Origin: Rariglobus sp.
GTDB taxonomy: Bacteria; Verrucomicrobiota; Verrucomicrobiia; Opitutales; Opitutaceae
Reading direction: 5' to 3'
Assembly (NCBI GenBank): GCA_029266495.1
Contig: JAQSWS010000012.1
Coordinates: 1-64,000, forward strand
Length of the DNA: 64,000 nucleotides
The position numbers were made by a program, and so were the translations under genes. The first letter of the stretch is position 1. Each line of letters starts with the position of its first letter. Positions 19,313 through 29,667 of this stretch are shown one piece after another. The notes below the pieces were generated by a model. It had not been told where the DNA came from, did no database searches, and saw nothing but the letters and a program-made list of their open reading frames with translations.

Positions 19313-22300
19313 ATGGCATCGCTCCACACTCGTCTTTTAGAAGCAAGGTCCGTTCCCCCATCACGTTCGAAACGCGGTTTTGCGTTGCTGATCACGATCA
19401 CCCTGCTCGCGTTCCTCGTGCTGCTGCTCGTGAGCCTCGCCAGCCTCACGCGGGTGGAGACCCAGGTCGCAGGTAACAACCAACACCTGTCCGCCGCGCG
19501 TCAAAACGCGATATTCGCGCTGAATATGGCCCTCGGCGAACTTCAACGCACCACCGGGCCAGATCGACGTGTCACGGCCCCGGCAAACCTCGCAAACGCG
19601 ACCGCGGCCAGCCCGCGTTGGGTCGGCGTTTACGGAAACAGCGCTGCTGCGGACTATGCGCAGGCGCCATCCGCCATCACTCCGTCCAGTTCGCTCCTGC
19701 TCCAGTGGCTGGTGAGCGGCAATGAAAACGTTCTGCTCACAGCCGACGCGTCCGGCACCATTACCTCCGGCACGCCCGGCTTCACGCCCTCACCTGCCAG
19801 TCCCTCGGCGGCCTCACCTGCTGACGCTGTTTCTGTTAAAAACGGCGACGCTCTCGCGACCGCGACCGCCACATCTGATTTGGTCATCGGGTCCAACGCG
19901 GTGCCCGCACGGCTTCTGGTCGGGCCAAACAGCGTGGATTCCACGAAGGCGGCCTCCGATTACGTCGCCGCCCCCCTTGTCGAGCTCAAGGCAGCCGCCG
20001 GCTCCGTGCCCGGCCTCTCGGCGACCGCGACTCCGGTGATCGGCGCTTACGCCTGGTGGGTTGGCGACGAAAGCACGAAGGCCAAGATCAACCTCCGAAA
20101 CAGTTACCTCTCACAAACGTCCGCCGCCGATCAAACCGACTTCCAGCGTTACAGTTTCATCACGGCCCAGCGTTCCGGCATCGACCGCATGGACCACGTT
20201 TTGACAGCGACGGCCGGGGGAGGCGCGGCGGTTGACGTGCTTGGCACCGCCTATCCGGCGATGGGCGCCGACACCATTCTCGCCAATGCAATCTCGCCCG
20301 GCCAGCTGCCCCTTCTCTCCTCCGATGCGGCTTCGCGGGCCAAGCTCGCTTCCGCGCTCAAGCAGCGTTTCCACGACGTAACCGCACATGGTTACAGTGT
20401 GCTGGCCGACTCCTACGCGGGCGGCTTGAAAAAGGATCTGACTGCGGACGTCGCCAACACGACCACGACCGCCTCCGGGAACCGTCCGGGTGACGAAGAT
20501 CCTATTTTCCCCAGGCAAAAACCGACCGACCATGTGCCGACTTGGGGGCTGCTACGCTCATTCCCGCGCACCCGCCCGGATGCCAGCGGGGCGATGGATC
20601 CGGTCGCCCCCCTGATCACTTCCTCCGGCGATTACATCGGAGGCGGCGTGTCCCCCGTGATCAACTTCGCCGCGTTTGGTCTGGATTTCTATCTGGACAA
20701 CACCGGCAACATCCAGATCGCCATGTTTCCGGTGGTGATCCTCTGGAATCCGCATGCCGCCCGGCTGAAGCCCAGCGATTACGAACTAGGTTACCATTTC
20801 AGCACCATCGGAGGAGGAACCGAGCACTGTCGTTATTTCATCGAAACCTCTGCCACGGCCACCGGCGCGATGAGCCCGGTCGCGACCTTGGATTTGCGCG
20901 GAGGAGATCTGCTCGCGGGCAGTGTGGGCGGCAACAACCCCGGCTTCGTTCGCTTCAAGATCAGCGGCGAAGAGATGGCCCCGGGCGAGGCCCAGGTGTA
21001 TGTCCTGGGTTCGAGCGGCTCGGTGTATTCGCCCGGATCAAACACGCTGGTCCGGGGACAAAACGGCATCACGAATTACGTGTCGTGGACGATACCGGCC
21101 ATGGGCATCACATCCGCGATGTATGCCAGCGGGTCGATGCAGGTAAGAACCGTCGCACCGTCCGGCAGGCATGCGCTGAATGTCGTGCTCGCCAAGCCGG
21201 GGGCGCTGACGAGCTGGGACGGGACCAGCGTCGGCAGCGACTGGTATCAAGCCGTGATGGACGCGAACGCCGCTTACCGCGGCGGGTCCGGCTATTGGCT
21301 GTATCCGTTCCCGCGGACTCTCTTCAACAGCGCCAGCCTGGGTTCGGTTTCCACGGGAGCAACCACGACGATGTATGCCAGCGCGATCATGGAAGGGCGC
21401 GGAGGTTTTAATTCGTCGGCCACCTTCATCGGTGCCATGGGAACCGGAGGCGGCCAAGGCGGGCGTTTTCGCTGGCTCGTCACCGGCAACCCCCGGGCGC
21501 CAATCTTGCGTAATACCAAGGTGGAGAATGCCGGCTACATGCGCGGGAATGTGGTTTTCGGAACCATGGAGTTGTTCACCAAGCTGGGCGGCAACACCGG
21601 CAACACCGGTCGCGACCCGTTTTTCCCCTATAACAACTGGACCGTCGGCTATAACACCAAGATCGGCTCGTCGCAGGATAACGGCGAGCTGCGGGCCGTC
21701 CTTTTCGATGTGTTGCAAGACCCCGGCCTCCTGCTCTCGGTCGGGCAGCTCCAGCATGCCGCGTTCGGCACCTATGGCTTTTATCCCACCTATGCGTTTG
21801 GGAATTCTTGGGCCGACGTCCGTATCCCGAGCGAGAAGCAGCACCTGACCGACACGTTCAGTTCCAAGTTCTCCACCACGTCCACCACGGCGCAGACGAC
21901 CGAGACCCTTTACGATCTGTCCTGGCATCTGAACCGCGCCCTGTGGGACCGCTATTTCGTCTCCGGGGTGCCCGGCTCCTGGACCAGTTCGGACGTGACG
22001 AGCGGCAGAACCCTGCCCAATGCCCGCATGACCTACTACGCCCCCAATGGCATCGATCCCGGCATCGGCGACCTCCGTTATTCCGCAGCGGGCGACAACG
22101 CTTACGACAAGGCCGCCGCCAATCTCCTCGTTGAGGGCGCCTTCAATGTGAACTCCACTTCCGAGCAGGCATGGCGGAGCCTGCTCGGCTCCACGCTGGG
22201 CCTTCCGGACAACGCCGCCTACGCCACGCCGGGCACGGCCGGTTCCGGAGATGCGGTTGGGACCGTCGCGGCCATTCCGCGCTTCAGTGGCAACCTGGCC

Positions 22301-23020
22301 CAGACCGGCTACACCAGCACGATGGGCAGCAAGGGAGGGTCGTATCTCGGAAACCGCGGCCTGATGACGAACGCCGCCGGCACCACGGATGAATTGACCC
22401 GCCTGGTCAACGAACTGGCCCGCAGCATTGTCGTCGAAACCAAGGCCAGGGGGCCGTTCCTCTCGGTGGCGGATTTTGTGAATCGTCGTCTGGTCGCCGC
22501 CGACGGCACCGCCAACCCCATCGGCGTCCGCGGCGCCCTGCAAGCCGCCATCGACAAGATGGGCTACACGCCGGCCTCTCCCGTAAAGATCCCCACCGTC
22601 GTATCGAGCCCGATTGGTGCCGGAGACATCCCCAAGTCGGGTTGGCCCGCGTCGGGTTGGAACCCCGACCACTTTCTCGGCGCCCCCGCGGCATCCTCCA
22701 CCGGCGAGAACGCAACCCGCGCGGCCGCCTGCCCCAAATTTCTCACTCAGGCGGACCTCCTGTCGCTGCTCGGTCCGGCGCTCACCGTGAGAGGCGACAC
22801 CTTTGCCATTCGCACCTATGGCGAGGTCCGCAATCCCACAACCGCTAACATCGAGGCTCGCGCTTGGTGTGAAGCGATCGTTCAGCGCCTGCCCGATTAT
22901 GTGGTCTCGGGCGATTCTTCCGAGACTGCTCCTTCTGCACTGACCCAGGCGGCCAACCGCACGTTTGGCCGGCGTTATCGCATCGTCTCGATGCGCTGGC
23001 TGAGCCCCTCCGATATTTGA
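19313..23020 (+). CDS. Verru_Chthon cassette protein A-like large pseudopilin/PilX-like protein
   Basis: N-terminus KRGFALLITITLLAFLVLLLVSLASLTRVETQVAGNNQHLSAARQNAIFALNMALGELQ (type IV pilin-like N-helix); overall architecture and C-terminus fit the Verrucomicrobial VCA family. Confidence 0.82.
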   Translation: MASLHTRLLEARSVPPSRSKRGFALLITITLLAFLVLLLVSLASLTRVETQVAGNNQHLSAARQNAIFALNMALGELQRTTGPDRRVTAPANLANATAASPRWVGVYGNSAAADYAQAPSAITPSSSLLLQWLVSGNENVLLTADASGTITSGTPGFTPSPASPSAASPADAVSVKNGDALATATATSDLVIGSNAVPARLLVGPNSVDSTKAASDYVAAPLVELKAAAGSVPGLSATATPVIGAYAWWVGDESTKAKINLRNSYLSQTSAADQTDFQRYSFITAQRSGIDRMDHVLTATAGGGAAVDVLGTAYPAMGADTILANAISPGQLPLLSSDAASRAKLASALKQRFHDVTAHGYSVLADSYAGGLKKDLTADVANTTTTASGNRPGDEDPIFPRQKPTDHVPTWGLLRSFPRTRPDASGAMDPVAPLITSSGDYIGGGVSPVINFAAFGLDFYLDNTGNIQIAMFPVVILWNPHAARLKPSDYELGYHFSTIGGGTEHCRYFIETSATATGAMSPVATLDLRGGDLLAGSVGGNNPGFVRFKISGEEMAPGEAQVYVLGSSGSVYSPGSNTLVRGQNGITNYVSWTIPAMGITSAMYASGSMQVRTVAPSGRHALNVVLAKPGALTSWDGTSVGSDWYQAVMDANAAYRGGSGYWLYPFPRTLFNSASLGSVSTGATTTMYASAIMEGRGGFNSSATFIGAMGTGGGQGGRFRWLVTGNPRAPILRNTKVENAGYMRGNVVFGTMELFTKLGGNTGNTGRDPFFPYNNWTVGYNTKIGSSQDNGELRAVLFDVLQDPGLLLSVGQLQHAAFGTYGFYPTYAFGNSWADVRIPSEKQHLTDTFSSKFSTTSTTAQTTETLYDLSWHLNRALWDRYFVSGVPGSWTSSDVTSGRTLPNARMTYYAPNGIDPGIGDLRYSAAGDNAYDKAAANLLVEGAFNVNSTSEQAWRSLLGSTLGLPDNAAYATPGTAGSGDAVGTVAAIPRFSGNLAQTGYTSTMGSKGGSYLGNRGLMTNAAGTTDELTRLVNELARSIVVETKARGPFLSVADFVNRRLVAADGTANPIGVRGALQAAIDKMGYTPASPVKIPTVVSSPIGAGDIPKSGWPASGWNPDHFLGAPAASSTGENATRAAACPKFLTQADLLSLLGPALTVRGDTFAIRTYGEVRNPTTANIEARAWCEAIVQRLPDYVVSGDSSETAPSALTQAANRTFGRRYRIVSMRWLSPSDI

Positions 23021-23037
23021 TCGCCGCCCCCACGCAC

Positions 23038-23751
23038 ATGAAATCCCCCTTTTTCTTTTGGCTGCTCCTGATCGTCGCCCTGCCGCAGCTGTCGCACGCC
23101 GAGGATCCCGCGCGAGTGTTTCGAGCGGTCGGCCTCGGCGACGAGGGCTTCAGCGACCTCCTTTACGATGTCAAAGGCGCGCCCGTCGCGTTCTCGGCAA
23201 ACTCCGGATCCTTCTCCAAAGACTATCCGGCGCCCGCGGGCTCCAAGCTTTCTTTCTATCGGCTGACGCCTCCTCCGGCCGACGCTCCTGCCGGAACCCT
23301 GCCCAAGAAAACGGTGGTTGCGCAAGTCGCCTATCCCGAGGACGCGACCAAGGTCATTCTACTGCTTTATCCGGCTCCCGCGCAGAGCGCCCTGCCAATC
23401 ACCGGCATGGTCATCACCGATCTGGAGGATCAGCACCGTTCGGGACATGCCCGCATCTGCAACCTGTCGTCGTTGCGTGCGGCATTCTCGGCTGGCGGTG
23501 ACATCGCCGAAGTGTCCCCGCGCACCACGGATCGTATCATGGCCACCGGCACAGGACCCTTGTTTCTCAAGACGGCGGCGCAGGGGGGCAACGGATGGCA
23601 GGCGGTCGACGCGATGGAGCGGAACCTGCCCGCCGATCTTCGTCTCTTCGTGATCATGGTCGATGCCCCGCCGTCCTACGAAGGAGGACCGCCCGTCCGC
23701 GGCGCGTTCCTCTACGATTTCAAGCGCCCGCCGATGAAGTTTCGCGAGTAA
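23038..23751 (+). CDS. hypothetical secreted protein downstream of VCA-like gene
   Basis: Signal peptide MKSPFFFWLLLIVALPQLSHA followed by a beta-rich domain; tightly adjacent to the preceding gene. Confidence 0.75.
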   Translation: MKSPFFFWLLLIVALPQLSHAEDPARVFRAVGLGDEGFSDLLYDVKGAPVAFSANSGSFSKDYPAPAGSKLSFYRLTPPPADAPAGTLPKKTVVAQVAYPEDATKVILLLYPAPAQSALPITGMVITDLEDQHRSGHARICNLSSLRAAFSAGGDIAEVSPRTTDRIMATGTGPLFLKTAAQGGNGWQAVDAMERNLPADLRLFVIMVDAPPSYEGGPPVRGAFLYDFKRPPMKFRE

Positions 23752-23828
23752 GGGCTCCTCTGCCGGGTCACCGGCATCGCGACGCCCTGAATTGCCCCTG
23801 CCTGAAAACCGCCTCGTTCACCCGGATC

Positions 23829-23844
23829 GCGATACAGTTAACGC
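23829..23844. promoter_or_regulatory. putative operator, GCGTTAYNRTTAACGC motif site 2
   Basis: GCGATACAGTTAACGC ~100 nt upstream of the PEP-CTERM gene. Confidence 0.5.
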
Positions 23845-23942
23845 AACAGCCCGCTCTGTGTGCCGGTAAAACTATCCTACTGTTCATCAACCCCGACAGC
23901 TCCCCCCGCCCCTGCATTTATTCCCGTCTGAATTTTTGTATC

Positions 23943-26900
23943 ATGAAAATCCCTACACTCCAAAAAACACGGCATGGACGCTCCTTCGCCACCATGCTTT
24001 CCGCCGCCGGTATTCTGCTGGCGAGTCCCGCAATGCAGGCGGCCACATTGAGCTGGGACTCCGATGGCATCTTCAATAACGGCACGCTCGGCGGCACGGG
24101 CGCTTGGAACACCTCGTCGGCATTCTGGGACGACGGCACGACCGATACCGCGTGGGCGACGAACACCATTACTGACGACACCGCGCTGTTCGCCGGCACG
24201 GCCGGGACGGTCACCCTGGGCTCGGCGATCAATGCCTTGGGACTCCAGTTTATCACGACCGGTTACACCATCGCCACCGGTGCGAACACCCTCACGCTGG
24301 GTGCCGGCGGCATTGATGCCAGCGGACTCTCCAGCGGCACGACCGCGCTCACTGGCTTGATCTCGTTGGGCTCCGGCCAGTCGTGGAACGTCGGCAGCGG
24401 TTCGATCCTGACCTCCTCCGCCGTGATCAGTGGCACCGGCAATCTTGTTAAGACCGGCGCGGGCACGCTCACGCTGACAAATGCAACGAACACCTTCAGT
24501 GGTGGTTTAACGATCAACGCAGGCGTGGTCTCCATTGATAATAACGTGCGGCTGGGCGGCGCGAGCGGCACGGCGGGCGCGGTGACCTTGGACGGCGGCA
24601 CACTGCGGACGACCAATGCGACTGCCCTGACAAATACCCACGCCGTCACGATCGGCGCTAGCGGCGGCACGCTCAACATCGCGGGCGGCGCAACAACCGG
24701 CCAGGGCAGCCGCGTCATCTTTGGCACGGCCAATACCCTTTTGGGCAGCGGCGCACTCACCGTCACCGGCAACGGAACGGTAAGCCAAACGGGTGGCTCC
24801 GGTGTATTGGTGCTGACCGCCGCCAATAACGGAGTGGGAGGCTTTAGCGGAAATATCACGCTTCAAGATGGCGGCTTGCTGGCGATCGAAGCGGTCAACG
24901 GCCTCGCCTCGGCGGCAACGGTGACGCTTGGCAACAACTCCGAGTTTTCAATCGGAACGGGCAGCACGACCGTCACGGCGGCGAACAACATCACGGTCAA
25001 CGGCACGAACAGCGTGCTGAGTTTCACCGGCAGCGGATCGAGTGTTTACTCCGGATCCATTACCCTGAACGCCGACCTGACTGTCAGCCTGCGCGACTGG
25101 TATCAGCAAACGGGAAGAAACGGCGTGATCTCCGGCACCATCTCAGGTTCTAAGAAAATCACGGTCAACACGACGACCGCCAATACCGGAACCGGCAACA
25201 CGCTCACCCTCGCAGGGTTTGATGCGAAAGCGAGTTCGGCCGACTGGGTGATGAACGGAGCGAACTTGTCGATTAACAGCAACTCGGGAACTGCGGTAGC
25301 CTCGGTGGCGCGCGGGAACAGCCTCACGATCAACACCGGCAATCTCACGGTAACCGGTGTCGCCAGTCAGGCGACAAACGACGTTTTCGGCACCCTCAAC
25401 CTCGGCGGAGGTTCGTCGGGTAACCTCCAAGGCTACAGCACGTGGACGCTTACTCCGAACGCGGCCACGAACGCCGCCCTCACCTTCACCAACATGGGCA
25501 CCCGCACGGCAGGAAGCTGGGTTGCCCTGACAGGCACCTTCGGCGGCACGCCCGCCGCAAACATGGGGAACATCTATTTCACAAACGGGCTTTCCGGTGC
25601 GAACCTGATCGGTGCCGGCGGAACGCTCGCGAGCGGAACCGCAAGCGTCATTCCCTGGCTGCGCGACAACGGTGGCAACACCATCTATGGCTATGACGCC
25701 ACCAACGGCGTCGCCGCCATCACGTCGGTATCTACCACGAATCTCAACACGACAACGTCCGGCCAGAATATCGTCTTGGGTGGCACCAATGGAACCACTC
25801 AGACCCTCACGGGAGACAAAACCATCAATTCGCTCAAAGCGGGTTTCATCAATGTCAATATGGGTGGCAACACGCTGACGGTCGCCAGTGGCGTCATCAC
25901 AGCCGACAACTCGACCTTCAGCAACGGAACGCTCAATTTCGACACAGCCGAAGGACAACTATCCGTGCACAATGCCCGCACGCTGACCATCAACAGCGCC
26001 ATCGCCGGCAGCGGCGGTCTTACCTATGTCGGTTTCCGCACCACCGTCGATCCATCCCTGATCCTGGCCGGAGCTAACACCTACACCGGAGTCACCAACT
26101 TCTACGGCTACGGCGGCAACACCAACGTCCGGTTGACCAACTCGCTGGCCCTGCAGAACAGCACGCTCAACCATGTGGCCAGCCGCGGCTACACGATGAC
26201 CTTTGGCAACGGCGGCACCTCCGGACAGACCGCCTATACCTTCGGCGGCCTGTCAGGTAATGCGAACCTCAACCTGAATAACAACAATACCACGGTGGGT
26301 GCGGTTGCGCTCACCGTCGGTGGCAACAACGCGAGCACCACCTACAGCGGCGTCCTCAGCAGCACCGTCGCTGGCGGCAGTCTCACCAAAGCCGGCAGCG
26401 GCACACTGACGCTCTCGGGCGTCAACACCTACACCGGTGCGACCACCGTCAGCGACGGCACGCTCGCCCTCGCATCGACCGGCACGCTCGCCTCCACCGC
26501 CTACACCGTCGCCAACGGCGCCGTCTTCAACGCCTCCACCAAGTCCAGCTACAGCCTGGCCTCCGTCGCCACGACGATCGGCGTGGGTGCGACCACCGCC
26601 GGTTTCTTTAACGGACCAAGCGGCGCATTGACCCTCGGTAACAGCCTCACGCTGGACTTCTCCACCTCGTTGCTCGCCAATGGTCAGACTTACAACCTCT
26701 TCGACTTCGGCAGCCAGACCGGTGACTTCAGCTCCGTTACCCTCGGCGGCAGCATCGTCGCCTCGCTCCTGCTCACCAGCGCCGACACCTGGACCGGTTC
26801 CGACAGCTTGAACACCTACACCTTCAGCTTCAGCGAAGTATCCGGCATCCTCTCCGTCTCCGCCGTCCCCGAGCCTTCCACCTACGCCGTGCTCGTCGGG

Positions 26901-26957
26901 GTGCTCATATTCGGCACGGTGGCTCTTCGCCGCCGCCGCGCCTCCCTCCAAGACTGA
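23943..26957 (+). CDS. autotransporter-associated beta-strand repeat protein with PEP-CTERM sorting signal
   Basis: Repeated GxLTKxGxGTLTLSGxNTYTGxTTVSxGTLAL motifs; C-terminal VPEPSTYAVLVGVLIFGTVALRRRRA. Confidence 0.93.
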   Translation: MKIPTLQKTRHGRSFATMLSAAGILLASPAMQAATLSWDSDGIFNNGTLGGTGAWNTSSAFWDDGTTDTAWATNTITDDTALFAGTAGTVTLGSAINALGLQFITTGYTIATGANTLTLGAGGIDASGLSSGTTALTGLISLGSGQSWNVGSGSILTSSAVISGTGNLVKTGAGTLTLTNATNTFSGGLTINAGVVSIDNNVRLGGASGTAGAVTLDGGTLRTTNATALTNTHAVTIGASGGTLNIAGGATTGQGSRVIFGTANTLLGSGALTVTGNGTVSQTGGSGVLVLTAANNGVGGFSGNITLQDGGLLAIEAVNGLASAATVTLGNNSEFSIGTGSTTVTAANNITVNGTNSVLSFTGSGSSVYSGSITLNADLTVSLRDWYQQTGRNGVISGTISGSKKITVNTTTANTGTGNTLTLAGFDAKASSADWVMNGANLSINSNSGTAVASVARGNSLTINTGNLTVTGVASQATNDVFGTLNLGGGSSGNLQGYSTWTLTPNAATNAALTFTNMGTRTAGSWVALTGTFGGTPAANMGNIYFTNGLSGANLIGAGGTLASGTASVIPWLRDNGGNTIYGYDATNGVAAITSVSTTNLNTTTSGQNIVLGGTNGTTQTLTGDKTINSLKAGFINVNMGGNTLTVASGVITADNSTFSNGTLNFDTAEGQLSVHNARTLTINSAIAGSGGLTYVGFRTTVDPSLILAGANTYTGVTNFYGYGGNTNVRLTNSLALQNSTLNHVASRGYTMTFGNGGTSGQTAYTFGGLSGNANLNLNNNNTTVGAVALTVGGNNASTTYSGVLSSTVAGGSLTKAGSGTLTLSGVNTYTGATTVSDGTLALASTGTLASTAYTVANGAVFNASTKSSYSLASVATTIGVGATTAGFFNGPSGALTLGNSLTLDFSTSLLANGQTYNLFDFGSQTGDFSSVTLGGSIVASLLLTSADTWTGSDSLNTYTFSFSEVSGILSVSAVPEPSTYAVLVGVLIFGTVALRRRRASLQD

Positions 26958-26988
26958 GCAGTCCGTTTCAGCTAAATCTCGGTTTCAC

Positions 26989-27031
26989 AAAAGGGAGGGC
27001 GCGTTTTTACGCCGTGCCCTCCCTTTTTTTT
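26989..27031 (+). terminator. rho-independent terminator
   Basis: aaaagggagggc-gcgtttttacgccgt-gccctccctttttttt. Confidence 0.9.
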
Positions 27032-27111
27032 CGTCACGACACCTGTCAAATCTGACGATTTCCATAAAGCCCCCGGCAGGGCCATCAGTCCGCCACGTTT
27101 TCCCCGCCCCT

Positions 27112-29631
27112 ATGAGTTCCTCCTCCCCTTCGTCGCGCAGCTCACGCTTTCCACGTTCAGCGGCCAGGCCACTTGCACCTCGTCGTGCGCCGAGCGCCAC
27201 GCTCCTGGCGGCGAGTCTCTTGGGCGCAATGTCCTTGGTCCCTGCATGGGCGGGTCCCGGCGATCGAGGAACTCCTCCGCAGGTCGCCGCTCCCGCAACA
27301 ATCTCCGTGCAGGCCGACAAACCCGGTCACGCGATTTCACCGCTGCTCTGGGGAATCTTTTTCGAGGACATCAACCTCGCCGCCGACGGCGGGCTCTATC
27401 CGGAGCTCATTCGCAACCGCTCCTTCGAGGGCAGCGATGCGCTGCGTTTTTGGAAGTTCACCTCCGCCGCCGGGACCGGAGCCGAGCCGTCCCGATCCAT
27501 CGACGAGTCCCGCCCGCTGAACGCCTTCAACCGCCGCAGCCTGCACGTGCGCCCCGGCGGCGCCGGCTGTGTGCTGGAGAACGAAGGCTACTGGGGCATG
27601 CGTTTCGTCGCCGGCGAAACGTGCACCTTCCGCGTCGCCGCCCGCACGGGCGATGGCTTCAATGGCGCCCTCCGCGTCCAGCTTTGCGATTCCACCGGCG
27701 CCGTGATCGCTTCCGGCGAACTCTCCGGCTTCGGCCCCGGCTGGAAACAGCACAGCCTTGCGCTCACGCCTTCGAAGTCCGATCCGCGTGGCCAGCTGAA
27801 GCTGCACGTGCCGGGCGATGCATCCGGCAAGGGGTCCCTGTTTCTCGACATGATCTCGCTCATGCCGGTGAAAACCTGGAAAGGCCACGGCCTGCGCGAG
27901 GACCTCGCGGAAGCAATGAGCTCGCTGAAGCCCGCGTTCTTCCGGTTCCCCGGTGGCTGCTGGGTGGAAGGTGAGGACATCGCCGGCGCCTACCGGTGGA
28001 AGGAAACCATCGGCGACGTCGCCTCCCGCACGCAGCTCGAGAACCTGTGGGACTACAACGCCACGCAGGGCCTCGGCTACCACGAGTATCTCCAGTTGTC
28101 CGAGGACCTCGGTGCGGAACCGGTCTTCTGCATCAACGTCGGCATGGCGCACCACGAGTCCGTGCCGCTCGACCGCATGGGCGCGTGGGTGCAGGACGCG
28201 CTCGACGCCATCGAATACGCCACCGGCCCCGCGGATTCCGTGTGGGGCTCGCTTCGTGCGAAAAACGGACACCCCGCGCCCTTCAATCTCCGCATCGTCG
28301 AGATCGGCAACGAAAACGGCGGCGCCGACTACGCCGCGCGCTGGCCGCTCTTCGTCAAGGCGATCAAAGCCAGATATCCCGAGATCACCCTGATCGCGAA
28401 CCACTGGCAGAATGGCTATCCGAAGGAACCCATGCCGGAGGTCGTGGACGAGCATTACTACGACACTCCCGAAGGCTTCATGCGCCGCGCGACGCACTAC
28501 GACGGCTACGACCGCAAGGGCCCGAAGATATTTGTCGGTGAATACGCCGCCACCAAGCGCGCCGGTCTCGGCAACCTCCGCGCCGCGATCGGCGAAGCCG
28601 CCTTCATGACCGGTCTGGAGCGCAACGCCGACATCGTGACGATGGCCGCCTACGCGCCCTTGTTCACCAATGTTAACCACCGCGCGTGGAATCCCGATCT
28701 CATCAATTTCGACAGCGCGGGCTGGTATGGCATCCCCGGCTACCACGTGCAGCAGCTCTTCAGCCTGAACGCCGGCGACGTCACGCTGCCCATCGACGTG
28801 CAGAGTGCGGAACTGCCGCAGGAGAATCCGCGGGGGCGGATCGGCCTCGGCACCTGGAACACGCAGGCCGAATTCAAGGATCTCAAGGTGACCGCTCCCG
28901 ACGGAAAGGTCCTCTTCGCCGCGGACTTCGCCGGCAGGGGCACCGAGGGCTGGACCTTTCTCGGCGGCGGCGAGTGGAGCGTGAAGGACGGCGTGTTGCG
29001 CCAGACCTCCGAAAAACAAAAACTCCGTGCGCTCGTCGGCGACCCTGCCTGGACGGACTACACCATCGAATTGAAGGCCCGGAAGCTCGCCGGCCGCGAA
29101 GGCTTCCTGGTGCTTTTCCACAACGAATCAGACGAGGATCGCACCGCCTGGAACCTCGGCGGTTGGGGCAACAAGTATTACGCCTTGGTTCTCGCCGACT
29201 CCGACGAACGCAAGGAAGGCTCGATCGAGACCGGTCACTGGTATGATGTGCGCGTGCAGCTCGACGGCGACCGCGTCCGCGGGTGGCTCGACGGAAAACT
29301 CGTCCACGACTTCCGCCGCCCGCACCTCACCACGAAGGCGATCTATGCCAGCGCCACGCGCGACAAGGACACCGGCGAGATCATCCTCAAGGTGGTCAAC
29401 ACCGCCGCCGGCCCGACCGAGACAACCATTCATCTCGCCGGCATCACGGCCATCTCCGGCCAGGCGCAGGCCACCGTGCTCACCTCGGAAAAACCCACCG
29501 ACGAGAACTCCCTCGCCGAGCCGCGCAAAGTCGCGCCGCGCACAGAGGAAGTCACGATCCCGGGCCCGCGCTTCACCCGCAGCTTCCCCGGCAACTCCCT
29601 CACCGTGCTGCGAATCCCCGTCGGAAAATAA
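27112..29631 (+). CDS. alpha-L-arabinofuranosidase (GH51) with an inserted LamG/concanavalin-like domain
   Basis: ISPLLWGIFFEDINLAADGGLYPELIRNRSFEG; FRFPGGCWVEG; EIGNENGG; inserted WNTQAEFKDLKVTAPDGKVLFAADF...GGEWSVKDGVLRQ segment. Confidence 0.93.
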   Translation: MSSSSPSSRSSRFPRSAARPLAPRRAPSATLLAASLLGAMSLVPAWAGPGDRGTPPQVAAPATISVQADKPGHAISPLLWGIFFEDINLAADGGLYPELIRNRSFEGSDALRFWKFTSAAGTGAEPSRSIDESRPLNAFNRRSLHVRPGGAGCVLENEGYWGMRFVAGETCTFRVAARTGDGFNGALRVQLCDSTGAVIASGELSGFGPGWKQHSLALTPSKSDPRGQLKLHVPGDASGKGSLFLDMISLMPVKTWKGHGLREDLAEAMSSLKPAFFRFPGGCWVEGEDIAGAYRWKETIGDVASRTQLENLWDYNATQGLGYHEYLQLSEDLGAEPVFCINVGMAHHESVPLDRMGAWVQDALDAIEYATGPADSVWGSLRAKNGHPAPFNLRIVEIGNENGGADYAARWPLFVKAIKARYPEITLIANHWQNGYPKEPMPEVVDEHYYDTPEGFMRRATHYDGYDRKGPKIFVGEYAATKRAGLGNLRAAIGEAAFMTGLERNADIVTMAAYAPLFTNVNHRAWNPDLINFDSAGWYGIPGYHVQQLFSLNAGDVTLPIDVQSAELPQENPRGRIGLGTWNTQAEFKDLKVTAPDGKVLFAADFAGRGTEGWTFLGGGEWSVKDGVLRQTSEKQKLRALVGDPAWTDYTIELKARKLAGREGFLVLFHNESDEDRTAWNLGGWGNKYYALVLADSDERKEGSIETGHWYDVRVQLDGDRVRGWLDGKLVHDFRRPHLTTKAIYASATRDKDTGEIILKVVNTAAGPTETTIHLAGITAISGQAQATVLTSEKPTDENSLAEPRKVAPRTEEVTIPGPRFTRSFPGNSLTVLRIPVGK

Positions 29632-29667
29632 GCCCCTGGGGACGTATCCATCGTCTCCCGACAAGCC

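Noticed and set aside
24200-26800. Repetitive DNA in the PEP-CTERM gene as possible CRISPR or tandem repeat array
   Set aside because: Repeats are degenerate protein-level beta-strand repeats with irregular spacing, not direct DNA repeats with spacers.
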